Source: Xenopus tropicalis
Lineage: Eukaryota > Chordata > Amphibia > Anura > Pipidae
Direction of reading: 5' to 3'
NCBI RefSeq assembly: GCF_000004195.4
Contig: NC_030681.2
Location: forward strand, 25,436,482-25,500,481
Length of the DNA: 64,000 nt
Made by a program: the position numbers and the translations under genes. Below the pieces are notes generated by a model. The model was given only the letters and a program-made list of their open reading frames with translations. It had not been told where the DNA came from and searched no databases. Below, in pieces: positions 51,486-63,784 of the stretch. Every line of letters begins with the position of its first letter. Positions within the stretch are counted from its first letter, which is position 1.

Positions 51486-52929
51486 CCACAATTATCCAGA
51501 CAGAAGCTTCTTTGCCCCCAGGAAATTAAAGAAATGGGGCAGATTCATGGTTGCAGGGGCACAATGATTAATTTGATTCTTTTAAGGGTAAGGAATGGCT
51601 CCCGTGCCTTTGCGCCCTAGGCAAGTACCTCTTCTGCCGACTGCTTGTTCCAGCCCTGAGCATTAGTAATAGCAGTCATTCTAATTCCCTTGCTTCTTTC
51701 AAACAGTCTTTGCCCTGGCGTCATAATAATCTGCCATTTTTATTTTACCCATAAAAAACACAATGATGGCGCTGCTCTTTTGTTTAGCTACTGTTTATGG
51801 AAAACTCACACTTACTTCCCTACCAATGGGACCTGCAGTGCTTTGCCAACCAAAAGCTTCACCAGGGCATATTTCCTTCATCTGCATTTCCATGGAATAT
51901 CCTCTGGTATCAGCCCAACCCACAAATGTTATTCAATTAGCTTCTATTTGAATAATAATTGAGGGGAGATATAAACAGTGTTATTTTGTTGAAAGAAAAA
52001 AAGCCTTTATATGTATATAATAAAGTTCATACATGTAAAATGAAGGGCTAAGTGAAGCTACCTTCAGGCTCATCCCCTGATACCACTTGAAGGATCCAGC
52101 TGTCCTTCTTTACAACTGAACGGAACGTGCTATGGCTCAGGGAGAAATACAGGGAAAAAAAGTAACATTTTGAATAATGGATATAATTATTTAGCTTAGA
52201 ACAAACAAAGCCTCATATTAAAAGTGAATAATGAATGGGATCTCTGGCTACCAACCCTTCATAAAATGAGCTATTGTATTCCAGTTTTTTTTGATCTTGG
52301 ATACATTATTCATTGGTCTGTGTCTGTGGTATTTAAACAGTCTGGTAATGCTATTATACTAGTACTGCAGAACAATGTCATTTTATTGCTACTGCCTTGC
52401 CTGCAATCTTGATATCTACTGTCAGCTGCATAACATTACATATGTATTTACCTATCCCTTCAACCCCCGTGTCATTCTAATTATTGCAGTATTTAAAATC
52501 ACATAGATGTATTGAATTGTATAAAATGTAATTCAGAGGTTCAAAGCTAGAATAAATATTAAAATGTTAAATACTTTAGTATTCCATTTCATCAGCTCGT
52601 TATTTAATCTTGGAAAAACACTATGAGCTGTGAGAATGCCTTTCTAATGACTTCTGTCTTCACACCAGCCAAAGAACTAAATATAAAAATAGTGATGAAT
52701 GTGTTTTCTGGAAACAACACTCATCTCCTTTACGGTGAGGTCTCTTCCGTTACATGTTTCATCAGATATAGGGAGATAGAGGCCACCATAAAATGTGTTT
52801 CATTGGAGGGATGCCACTTAACTGTGTAGGGGTCGGAACTTATGTTTTTGCCATTCCTACTCCTACAAGCAAAGTGTTGCTTCAACACTGTAAGGGTGAC
52901 CACCTTGTTGGGGTGCAAATAAGTTAATG
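51486..52929. other. Unique DNA, no gene recognised
   Basis: Overlapping 62- and 90-codon frames near 51690-51962 and 62-68 codon frames near 52224-52918 lack domains. 51620-51645 (gcaagtacctcttctgccga) echoes the spacer of the inverted repeat at 25675. Confidence 0.4.
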
Positions 52930-52988
52930 CAGTGGTTTTCAGACTTTTAGGTTAAACACCCCCCCTGCCAATTTAGGTCTAACATTTA

Positions 52989-54851
52989 GGGGCAGATTTA
53001 CCAAAACACAAATTTGAATTCCGAATGGGAAAAATTCAGATTGGAAACGAAAATAACGCAACTTTTTCATCGCCGTTGCGACTTTATCGTATTTTTTGCG
53101 ACTATTTCGATGCCGTCGCGACTTTATTGTATTGAACAATCGTAAATGGCGGGAAAACTTTTTCGACTTTTTGGATTTTGGAAGCCTCCCATAGGAATAA
53201 ATGGCACTCTGCAGCTTCAACCTGGCCCAAGGAAAGTCTCCCATAGGGCTCAATGGCACTCTGCAGCTCCAACCTGGCCCAAGGAAAGTCTCCCATAGGG
53301 CTCAATGGCACTCTGCAGCTCCAACCCGGCCCAAGGAAAGTCTCCCATAGGGCTCAATGGCACTCTGCAGCTCCAACCCGGCCCAAGGAAAGTCTCCCAT
53401 AGGGCTCAATGGCACCCTGCAGCTCCAACCCGGCCCAAGGAAAGTCTCCCATAGGGCTCAATGGCACTCTGCAGCTCCAACCCGGCCCAAGGAAAGTCTC
53501 CCATAGGGCTCAATGGCACTCTGCAGCTCCAACCCGGCCCAAGGAAAGTCTCCCATAGGGCTCAATGGCACTCTGAAGCTCCAACCCGGCCCAAGGAAAG
53601 TCTCCCATAGGGCTCAATGGCACCCTGCAGCTCCAACCCGGCCCAAGGAAAGTCTCCCATAGGGCTCAATGGCACTCTGCAGCTCCAACCCGGCCCAAGG
53701 AAAGTCTCCCATAGGGCTCAATGGCACTCTGCAGCTCCAACCCGGCCCAAGGAAAGTCACCCATAGGGCTCAATGGCACTCTGCAGCTCCAACCCGGCCC
53801 AAGGAAAGTCTCCCATAGGGCTCAATGGCACTCTGCAGCTCCAACCCAGCCCAAGGAAAGTCTCCCATAGGGCTCAATGGCACTCTGCAGCTCCAACCCG
53901 GCCCAAGGAAAGTCTCCCATAGGGCTCAATGGCACTCTGCAGCTCCAACCCGGCCCAAGGAAAGTCTCCCATAGGGCTCAATGGCACTCTGCAGCTCCAA
54001 CCCGGCCCAAGGAAAGTCTCCCATAGGGCTCAATGGCACTCTGCAGCTCCAACCCGGCCCAAGGAAAGTCTCCCATAGGGCTCAATTGCACTCTGCAGCT
54101 CCAAACCGGCCCAAGGAAAGTCTCCCATAGGGCTCAATGGCACTCTGCAGCTCCAACCTGGCCCAAGGAAAGTCTCCCATAGGGCTCAATGGCACCCTGC
54201 AGCTCCAACCTGGCCCAAGGAAAGTCTCCCATAGGGCTCAATGGCACTCTGCAGCTCAAACCCGGCCCAAGGAAAGTCTCCCATAGGGCTCAATGGCACT
54301 CTGCAGCTCCAACCCGGCCCAAGGAAAGTCTCCCATAGGGCTCAATGGCACTCTGCAGCTCCAACCCGGCCCAAGGAAAGTCTCCCATAGGGCTCAATGG
54401 CACTCTGCAGCTCCAACCCGGCCCAAGGAAAGTCTCCCATAGGGCTCAATTGCACTCTGCAGCTCCAAACCGGCCCAAGGAAAGTCTCCCATAGGGCTCA
54501 ATGGCACTCTGCAGCTCCAACCTGGCCCAAGGAAAGTCTCCCATAGGGCTCAATGGCACCCTGCAGCTCCAACCTGGCCCAAGGAAAGTCTCCCATAGGG
54601 CTCAATGGCACTCTGCAGCTCCAACCCGGCCCAAGGAAAGTCTCCCATAGGGCTCAATGGCACTCTGCAGCTCCAACCTGACCTGGAAAGTCACGGTACT
54701 GAAGCTTGAATGAATCCGAAACTTTTGTACTCGGCGCAACAATACGATTTTTTCGCAGCGGCGACAGAAAAGTCGCAAAAATACCGATCATTAGGAAGAT
54801 AAAACGCATTCGGACACATTCGAAGCATTCATGGATTGATAACTGTGCCCC
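52989..54851 (+). mobile_element. Harbinger-type MITE carrying a 29-unit 52-bp satellite
   Basis: Ends ggggcagatttaccaaaaca and ttgataactgtgcccc. The flanking triplets TTA and CTA are imperfect as a duplication. Outer segments (tgcgactttatcgtattttt; gaatccgaaacttttgtact) are the same family as 17757-19585, here in opposite orientation, and the satellite sits between them in both. Confidence 0.78.
53199..54690 (-). repeat. 52-bp satellite, 29 units, with a 7-unit higher-order duplication
   Basis: caatgg landmarks run from 53251 to 54655, exactly 27 steps of 52 bp, plus one diverged unit at the left edge. Unit variants recur with a 364-bp (7-unit) offset: ctcaattgca at 54081 and 54445, each followed by the same next two variants. 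It is the same sequence as 17898-18820 in inverted orientation. Confidence 0.96.
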
Positions 54852-55362
54852 CTAGTCTAGGACCCCTAGCTCTTATGAAGGTTATAGATATAGGAAAGCA
54901 TTTCTGTATTAGCCATTTATTTATAGTATCAAGAATATCTAGGTCAGCAAATAAACGTCTAAGCCAAATCATACTTAACCTTTATGCTTGGCCTCCAACA
55001 GTATCCAGGATGGAAAATCGCTGTTTTCCTTAAATATCATCCTGCCTGGCCTGAAGACTGGGACCATTCTGGGCCCCGTTTGAGATATCTTAACAGATTT
55101 CAGTTGTCATTGGGATGCTGGATATATTAGTAGAGCAAATTCTATTTAGCCTCCAGTTGCCAATGCTTGAATTAGTAGACTATTTAGTAAGAAAGTGTCA
55201 TTATGAGGCTACTCAGGTACCCAAAGTCATAAGGATACCCATCTTATTGGGGTGCAGAGTATCCAGGAAAGAAAACAGCTGTTCTTCTCAAATATCACCC
55301 TAAGTGGCCTCAGACTGGGACCCCTAAATAGTTTTCTGGGCCCCACAGTTTGGAAACCACTG

Positions 55363-56731
55363 AGCTAAACAAACCAGCAACCTGTAATACAGGGTGTCTA
55401 TACACGAGTGATAGGAAACAACAACCACAAGCTGAGTAAGCAGGGGATCAGAATTCCTTTCTTCGGAACACCGGTGCTACTGCCTATGTGATGAGAAGGG
55501 TAATTAGAGAACCATTCAAGGGAAGCGGGGAGAGACATTCTGAGAAAGTGAGGGAACCGTGCAATTTGCTAACATTAACAACTTTTCAAGTCGCAACTAT
55601 GGTTTATCTATGCATTTCCAAACCTGTTGGATATGACTGGCTTTGCCACTGGAAAATCCGTTTTCTGTAACAGTTTATCCAAATAAGTATGCGTTAAAAA
55701 AATCCACTCTATTTCACAGATGATTCTAATAAAAATCCCAGCTGAGAGATATTTATTTTTAGAGATCACCTCCTGTAATTTTAGAATTTAATGTGTGCAT
55801 ATTTTTGGTACGTTCGAGTGTGTATGTTACACATCTGTGCGGAGATTAAAGTTTGTTGGGGTATGCAAATTGTTTTGTTAGTGTTATTTTTTTTTCTTAA
55901 TAGGATAATACTTTTGGTATGTGAAAAATGATTAATAAAACATGTACTTGCCTGAGAAGAAGGAAAAACCTTACATTCTCAGTGAGAAGTAATGCACATT
56001 TATTGCCCTCTCAATAGCTGCTCTCATCTATGTACTTTCCCTTAGTTTTATCATTATAGAAGGTCACTGGGTATATTCTTATGGATTTATTATTGACAGT
56101 ATATGCCCAATGCAAGACAAAAATGCCTCAATGTATGGGATGGGCAGGACTGTATTAAAATGGTCATACAAAGAAACTTTGATCCGAATGGTGGTTGATA
56201 AAAGCCTCTGAAGGGCCACAGGGCAATGCCTGAATTTCTAAAGGAACTGACCATTACCCTCAATGCTTGAAAACATTTATACAGCCACTGCTGTTTAGGT
56301 AAGTATTACCTGACCCATCAGCAAGGACTTTCAGATGATTGCTGGTGATTTCAGGCATTTTGGCTTTGGTTTTAGTCTACTAAAATATGCTAAAAGCATT
56401 CACCTGAAATCTCTTGGTGTGCCATTACCCTGTAGCCTAGGAAAGAAGGCAAATGGATAAGACATTTAGACAGAGCAACTGTATTTAGACTTATGGTGCA
56501 AGCTCCTTTTCACCCAAGGAGTGCTACATTAATTACTCTCCAATATGTCACAATTAGACCCATATCCAATGTGTATATCATAAAACAAAGAAAATGACTC
56601 CTAATCTTTTTAACCCTAATTCTGTGTTCTTATTTGGCTGGTTCAGGGAAATGAAGTTTGATTTGGATTTGTGGGCAGACCAAAAGGAATGGAGTTATCT
56701 ACAACCATATTACAATAGTTACATTATACAT
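55363..56731. other. Unique DNA, no gene recognised
   Basis: No credible frame. 55720-55960 is AT-rich with T runs. Confidence 0.4.
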
Positions 56732-57060
56732 ACAGGTATGGGACCTGTTATCCAGAAAGCTCGGGACCTGGGGTTTTCCGGATAAGGGGTCTTTCCGTAA
56801 TTTGGATCTCCATACCTAAAGTCTGCTAAAAATTATTCAAATATTGAATAAACCCAATAGGCTTGTTTTGCCTCCAATAAGGATGAATTATATCTTAGTT
56901 GGGATCAAGTACAAGGTTTTGTTTTATAATTACAGAGAAAAAGGAAATCATTTTTAAAAATTAGAATTATTTGCTTATAATGGAGTCTATGGGAGGTGGC
57001 CTTTCCGTAAGTCGGAACTTTCTGGATAATGGGTTTTCGGATATAGGAACCCATACCTGT
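56732..57060 (+). mobile_element. ACAGGTATGGG-family MITE, complete single-unit copy
   Basis: acaggtatgggacctgttat on the left and ggaacccatacctgt on the right, 329 bp, with one 113-bp-type segment. This is the cleanest compact copy and probably close to the basic structure of the family. Confidence 0.92.
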
Positions 57061-59090
57061 ATAATCTTTCCTGTTCCAACCTAAATCTAAAGTTGATCAA
57101 TTTTTTTTTATCTTGAAACTTTAAACGTTACCAGGTTGCCATGGCTGGTAGCCATTTCATTTCATGGTGATTCCAACAGACTGGCCAGCTGATACTAAAA
57201 GGGAGTGGCAAATTCTAAGCGCTAAAAGAGGCCCTTTCTAGCATTAGTTCGTACATAAGTTTGCCATCATCCTACATTGATTACTGGACATCTGCAAACT
57301 CATCATGGGTCTAAAATTCTAGAGATGAATGACTTGTCTGTGATTTGTACCAGGGGATGGCCCCTTAGTCTGTCTGCAAACATCGAGTTTGACAAAACTA
57401 AATCAAACTTGAAAAGATCATTGTGTATACATGAAATTAGTGTGCTATGATAGTGGAGGGAGCTGATTACTGCAAGATGGTAGAACCTCCACTGAACAGC
57501 AAACTTGAGAGAATCTTGATGTTATTAAAGATGTCAGACAAAGAAAATCTGAGGGCTGGTAGTGGGATCACAAACCGGTTCAAAGCTCAGAACAGATTGA
57601 AACCGTAGACACTCTGAATTCCTATAGAATATAGGGGTATGGGGCCTCCATTTAGCTGCTGAGGTGGGTACAGAATTAAGTAAACAGCAAACTACTTACC
57701 AGACACAGGACCTTGAAATTATGGGTAGCAATTACAGGGTTCCCTGCTGAACATTTGCTCCTGAGCCTTATGAATAAAGATGTCCATACATGCCAGGTTC
57801 CATTGATTTGACCACGTTGTTTAATGATGGCAGGCCCCATTTACAAACAATGGAACAAGCTGTAAAGAGCAAAAAAAAAAAAAAATGGGGGCAAAGCACC
57901 TTTTTTTGCACCTTCCCTATGTGTTGTGCCTTTGTATGCAGTGGAGTATGCAATAGGCAGGTGTTAGGTGGTACATTTGTTCCGTAGCTTTAGTGTTATT
58001 CAGAATACCCTTTGCTGAGGAGCTCGGGGAGACACAAGGTGCTTGTGATTCCTGTATTTATAGGCAGGTGTTAAATACAGGGCTCCCTTGTGCTTGTGTA
58101 AATGTTGCTGAGGTTTTATGGTTTGGACACCAAAATCAGGGTAATCAGTTAATTTGGCTCCAGACAATGATCTCATCGAATAGAAGTCTTATGTAGACTT
58201 GTCAGCTGCAGGCAAATCTATGCCCCACACAGTCCTTGCCCGATTGGTCCAATCAATATTTGTCTAAACCCAATAGACGCTGATTCTTGATAGTATTGAG
58301 CTTATACATGGGCCATTGGACTGTCCACTATGTCAGAAGTAAGTGCCCAAGTCAGTGCTTTCTAATGTAAATGACCAGTGGAATGTATCATGCCATGTTA
58401 AAGCTCTTGTATATGCAGCACTGCTTCTGTTATACACACTACACAAAGGAGCACAGTGCACACAAAGATGGAGCATTTTCTGCTATTTTTTGTTATGCAT
58501 GAACCCTTTTGTTTTCTGTTTTCTATAAAAAAAATGACTGTCAACGAAATATTATTCCACCTAATTGACATTTGTTGCCAGTAACTATACAGCAGTATGG
58601 GGTTGTTTCACAGTACAATAGTTGCATGTGAGTAATTGGTACTGAGCAAAGCATTTAGCAAATGTCACATTGTCCTGAAGTCACCCAGTTTGAGAGACAC
58701 CACATGTGACCTAAAAACAGAATATTTATTCACTATTTTAGGATTAAAAAAAAAAACGGTTGAAGTTACCCTCAAAGGAAATCTATGCCTTGCTCCAGGA
58801 AATAAATACGCCTTCCTATATATTTAAATCTCAGTTAAGTGTATGTGGTTTATCTGAGGGAAAGTATGCAACATGTGTGCATCCAAGAATAGGACACTGC
58901 AAAACAAACAAGCCTAGGTTTTTGTACTTGGACAAAATAAAGAATAGGTGCAGCCGAAGCAGCGATCCTTTATACTGATGATACCGATTACAATTAGAAA
59001 AAAGGAGGTTTCATCGAAATATTCGGAAAAGGGTTTTTTAGTTTGTTTTAGTATAGTATGTTACTATGTTACCATGATACGCAGAACTCC
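57061..59090. other. Unique DNA, no gene recognised
   Basis: Includes an A run at 57871-57885 and a scrap with the vocabulary of the GGTGGCC family near 58200-58320 (cccgattggtccaatcaata; cttatacatgggcc). No credible frame. Confidence 0.4.
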
Positions 59091-59347
59091 AAGGTCGGAC
59101 TGGGCCGGCGGGACACTGGGAAAAGACCTGGTGGGTCCTGGGTGGCCCAGAACCAATCCCCGCTGGGTGCTCCAGGGCCCATAGGTCCCCCTCTCCCGAT
59201 GCACCTAAGTATAAGTGCTTGGGGGAGGGGGTTGGGTGAGTGGCAGGGGGCGGAGGGGTGTAGGGACTACAGCGGGGGTCCCTTAGGGGGGTGCGAGACC
59301 CCTGTGATGGCAACCCCGGTGGGCCCTGCACCCCCCAGTCCGACCCT
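59091..59347 (+). mobile_element. Short inverted-repeat element (ends GGTCGGACTGG) with 10-bp flanking duplication
   Basis: aaggtcggactggg at the left and cccagtccgaccct at the right are inverted. gcagaactcc occurs exactly at 59081-59090 and 59348-59357. 257 bp, GC-rich. Duplication length (8-10 bp) would fit hAT or Mutator-like transposition; unresolved. The 97-109 codon frames on both strands are incidental. Confidence 0.85.
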
Positions 59348-59357
59348 GCAGAACTCC

Positions 59358-60184
59358 TTTACTAGGCTACAGGGTCTCATCTCCTAATGGAGTTCCTAAA
59401 AAGAAATAAGGGGTTTACTTTCACTGCCCGTTTGCTTATATTCCATTTTTAACTATATCTATTTTTTTTTAAATTGTAATTGTTTTGTTACCGTTGTGAA
59501 ATGCCGTTATATACATCACAATGGTAACATTTATTTGCAAACATGCTCTGTGGGGAATGACAGGTTGTATTACAAACAGCCATACTAAACTTAAAATACA
59601 TTTTTAAAAATTCTTTGATGATGTATTTTTTGCTCATTTTTTTAATGGTCTAGAGATGAAAAACTTGTTTTTGAAAAAATATAGTCATTTGGTTTGGGAC
59701 TGATGGACTCAACAATTCATTTACCACTAATGTCAGTGAGAATTAATTGGGGTGTTTATGTCCAGCCTGAGTATTCTGATTTTTTGTCAGGATAACATAC
59801 AATAGATATTACATTAAAAAGGTGTAATTATTAACATGCATTTCATTTAACAGTCATTAATTGTACACATACTGCACACATTAGTTCCCCTTTAAAATGG
59901 CAGAACATGCCCTTTTTCAAACAATAGTGCTTGTGCTCATTTTGCTGAAATACCCAGGGTTTTTGGCATTACTTGCAGTCAACAGAACGAAGGCTAAATC
60001 TGGAACATCTTCTACTTTCCAACTTGCTAGTTCTTGTGAGCAACAGTGGATGGAGTAGAAGTTAATTCATCAAGAGTTTGCAGATTAATCCTCTGATTAA
60101 TTAGATTGGAGGGTTTAGTTTATATAGAGCTCATTATTTGAGCAGCTGGGCTCAGATCGACGCAAGGCTGTGTGCACATTGACG
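59358..60184. other. Unique AT-rich DNA
   Basis: Nothing recognised. Confidence 0.4.
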
Positions 60185-60412
60185 CTTATGTATGTATGTA
60201 TGTATGTATATCTTTATTTATAAAGCGCTACTTAAGTACGCAGCGATGTACAGAAGAATACATTAATACAAACAGGGGATTATTAAGATAATAATAGATA
60301 AATACAAAGTATAACAATAAATACAGATAAATACAAGATAAATACAGTTGCAATAAGTTAAAGACACAAGAGGATGGAGGTCCCTGCCCCGTAGAGCTTA
60401 CAATCTATATGG
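60185..60412 (+). repeat. Dispersed 'tttataaagcgctactta...gagcttacaatcta' repeat
   Basis: Collinear with 9648-9870 and 26735-26958, preceded by a short (ATGT)n run. Confidence 0.75.
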
Positions 60413-61582
60413 GAGTAAAAGTAAAAGTACTTGCACTCATACATGCTCCTTACACTTCTGCATTGTATCACTAAATACCCATTCATTACTAAAAGCAAGC
60501 ATAAGTAAGCCTATAAGCCCAGAGATGCAAGGGAACCATGGAGCTACCAAAACCCTGAACGTGCTCGGCGACTTGCGTCCGAAATGGCACTTTGCACACT
60601 GCACTAACAGCTTTAAATGGGCCTTTTGCAGTTTCAACACAAGCCCTATTTATTGCGCTCATGCAGAACAAAGGCAGTACTGTATACAGAGGGATGGGCC
60701 TCAAAGAACCCCCTTTAGGCAAAAATAGTGAAGCATTTAAAACTTTGCTTCCCATTTTCTACTGCAACAGCAGAGGCAGGGAAATCACTACCGGTGTCCC
60801 TTATGAATCACAGGAGAGCCACCATGCAAGCGCTTCACAAAAATCAGCCTTTGGGTTTTGTGGTTTTGCCGTACACGAATAAAAGAAACATCTTTAAATA
60901 GGACCCGAGCCTTACTATTTTCAGCAGCTCCCAAAAAAGAAGTGTCCATCGGGCTGTACAGTATGCAATAAACTTGTAATTGCACTTCAAAAGAAATAGA
61001 TGCTCCTTCTTCGTCATGTTCAGTAGATAATACATACCATGTGGGCTTGCTAGCATAATTAGAGGGCTATGGAATGCACTACTAAATGAGTCATTGGAAG
61101 ATTATGATAAATTCCGAAAACAAATTAATTCAGTTCCGCACTACGGGCTGCTTTTTATTTAAACTCCCAGTGACAGGAAAACAGACAGTATTTTTATATG
61201 TCGAGCAGAAGCAACGATATGATTTATTTGTTAGGAGCATTGGGGAGGTTTGACTGGTGCTGTACATATGGCAGACATTTGCTGCATAAGGAAACAGACG
61301 TTACTGAGCTACCAAAATGAATCCTCCCAATTGCTTCTCATAGGCCAGATCAACATTTTCTCCTTTTTATTCTATTTTCTTTTTAGAATTTGACTGATGT
61401 CAATAATTGGAATCCCTTTCTCTTGTCATTACAATGCCGGATATTATTGGCTTACATGTGTTTTGCTAAAGCCTTTATCCTAGAGCTGTGAAAAGTTTTG
61501 TATTTAGAAAGGGGATATTGTAATTTCTGACTGTATATTTGTTTGTGTCAGTTAAAGAATGAATAGAGGACAATATTATAAT
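60413..61582. other. Unique DNA with a candidate regulatory stretch
   Basis: Overlapping frames at 60437-60882 on both strands (67-96 codons) contradict each other and lack domains. 61180-61560 is listed separately. Confidence 0.4.
61180..61560. promoter_or_regulatory. Candidate conserved non-coding element
   Basis: Complex single-copy sequence with gtcaataattggaat and cattacaatgccgg (SOX-like ACAATG, homeodomain-like cores). Inference from composition. Confidence 0.3.
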
Positions 61583-62060
61583 ACAGGTATGGGATCTGTT
61601 ATCCAGAATGCTCGGGACCTGGGATCTTCAAATCATTTAAACATTGAATAAACCCAATAGGATTGTTTTGCTTCCAATAAGGGGTAATTATATCTTAGTT
61701 GGGATCAAGTACAAGGTACTGTTTTATTATTACAGAGAAAAGGGAATCATTTAACCATTAAATAAACCCAATAGGGCTGTTCTGCCCCCAATAAGGGGTA
61801 ATTATATCTTAGTTGGGATCAAGTACAGGTACTGTTTTATTACTACAGAGAAAAGGGAATCATTTAACCATTAAATAAACCCAATAGGGCTGTTCTGCCC
61901 CAATAAGGGGTAATTATATCTTAGTTGGGATCAAGTACAAGGTACTGTTTTATTACTACAGAGAAAAAGACAATAATTTTGAAAATCTGAATTATTTTAT
62001 TAAAATTGAGTCTATAAAAAAAAGATGGCCTTCCCATAATTTGGAGCTTTCTGGATAATG
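61583..62060 (+). mobile_element. ACAGGTATGGG-family MITE with three 113-bp units
   Basis: Left end acaggtatgggatctgttat intact. Landmarks at 61655, 61769 and 61882. The segment after cgggacctggga is deleted relative to other copies, and the right inverted end is lost after ggagctttctggataatg. Confidence 0.82.
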
Positions 62061-62239
62061 TCCTATTTGGACCTGAACCCAAAACCCCAGCGGTGTCATT
62101 AATGCCAAGTGAAATCCCGTCATACAAAAAGCCTTTTGTCTACAATAGTCTACAATAATATCCTTCAGGTATTAATTCTACCCATGCTTACAGTGGCACT
62201 GGGCAGAATGAAATGAAACCCATAAAAGCGTAGAGCTTT

Positions 62240-62625
62240 CCAGGGTCAGACTGGGGTGTGTTACCCCAGGGCCACCAACATCTCCTCAGAGGCACCCAAC
62301 ACCCTTTCCCCCCCACCACTTGTGCACCTTATACTTCTCCTTAATTGGGGGAGGGAGGAGGAGCAGCAGTGGCGAGTGGCAGCTGGGGATCGAGTCTGGG
62401 CCGGCTGGGCCCACCAGATTTTTTCCCGGTCAGCGCCACCTCAGGGGTCCTTGCTGCCTAAGGCAGCCAAGTTGATGCCTCATCACTAGTGCAGAGAGCG
62501 CAATAGCTTTAAAAATCATAATTTTGTCTTTTTAAGTTACCAGGAGCGTCTTTTTGGGGGCCCCTGGTAACTTGCCTGCAGCTCCCCTGTTCCCGGTGTC
62601 CAGCCAGCCCAGTCTGACCATGGAG
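62240..62625. mobile_element. Probable GGTCAGACTGG-family element
   Basis: gggtcagactgggg at the left and ccagcccagtctgacc at the right are inverted and related to the ends of 59091-59347. The interior has gtctgggccggctgggccca. No clear flanking duplication. Confidence 0.55.
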
Positions 62626-63536
62626 GTTTCACAAGCCATGCACTGTATAACCCATACGACAAGATTTGTCAGCAGCAAGCTATTGTGTACAAATATGTAT
62701 AACACATTTCTGCTTTGCATTGCCATCATTTTCCATAACAGCCAGAAGAAACAGACTTCTGCACAAACTATCCTAGATTTTCCTTCTTTATTTTTCTCCT
62801 TTGGGATAGCCGGTCCCAAGGTAGGCTGGAAATGCCAGGCAAAGTGTTACTTTGGAACTAATTTAGACTTTTATACTTTTGATGAATGAAGAATTTCCTT
62901 TCGGGCCCAAATTACAGGCTTTGCTAAAGTAGCTGTTTTGTGATCTATTATTTGGAGGTAATTTTCTAAAAAGGGCTGGGGCTCGTAGCCATGAGCGAGT
63001 AAGGTATTTGCAACAAACAGCTGCCACACGGTGTCCGCTGACATCTCACGCCCGCTGCAAAACTGATTTCTCATCCTCCCCGCCATGCCTACTGGCCATG
63101 GTTTGTGTTATGTTTGCAAGGTCCACACTTAGAACCTTAATTAAACCACAGGGTGACACTTGCCAACGCCTCCTGCTTTTCTATAAGAAGAAATGTAAAA
63201 TCTCGTTTCAACATGTTAACAAAAAAAAAAAAAGATGAGAAGCTTTTTCAGACACTGGTGATTACAACTTTCTGTCAACAATTTTTGCCCTGTGGCTAAA
63301 AATGTGTCTGTGATCCTCCCTTGTCTTTTTGAACTAATGGAAGCTGTCTAAATGCTTTGTGAGATGCACACAAGGGTCTCCCAGAAGCTTTGGGCCTAGT
63401 TAGGCAGAGGGATCTGCTTTAGCTGCAGTTATGTGCTATGGGACCTATGGAAAAAGATACTGTATGTAGAACCAGATAAAAATGGTTAGCAAATTAGTTC
63501 AGAGCTAGAGCATTGGTGGACCAGTGTATATAGTAT
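62626..63536. other. Unique DNA with a candidate regulatory stretch
   Basis: Frames at 62532-62889 on both strands overlap the preceding repeat and are not called. An A run lies at about 63221-63233. See 62870-63380. Confidence 0.4.
62870..63380. promoter_or_regulatory. Candidate conserved non-coding element
   Basis: Complex, non-repetitive, balanced composition: gtatttgcaacaaacagctg combines an octamer-like core with a CAGCTG E-box, and aaccttaattaaaccac follows further on. No open frame. It is among the longest such stretches in the window. Inference only. Confidence 0.35.
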
Positions 63537-63784
63537 ACAGGTATGGACTCCATTATCCAGAAAACTGGACTCCAATTTAATCAAATAATTCAGAATTTTA
63601 AAAGTGATATGTGCACCCAATGCTGATCTCTGCTCCGACCCCAGCGAATGCCACTCCCGCTCCTGCGCTGCTTACTTACTATAAAAAATAAGGATGCCTG
63701 TGCATTCCACTTTGGAACAATGGCCTTCTCATAATTCAGAGCTTTCTGGATCATGTATTTCCAAATAAGGGATCCCATACCTGT
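63537..63784 (-). mobile_element. ACAGGTATGGG-family MITE, short rearranged copy
   Basis: acaggtatggactccattat and ggatcccatacctgt are inverted ends. About 100 bp of the interior (63608-63715) is unlike other copies and may be a replacement or an eroded insertion. Confidence 0.8.

Larger units (their letters stand above)
52930..55362 (+). mobile_element. hAT/Charlie-like element (ends CAGTGGTTTTCAGAC) split by a satellite-bearing MITE
   Basis: cagtggttttcagac (52930) and gtttggaaaccactg (ending 55362) are imperfect inverted ends of the hAT-Charlie type. Flanking octamers agttaatg and agctaaac match at only 5 of 8, consistent with an old insertion. Minus the nested element it is about 570 bp. 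Its right part holds a decayed duplication: gtatccagg-led blocks at 55001 and 55259. Confidence 0.65.
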
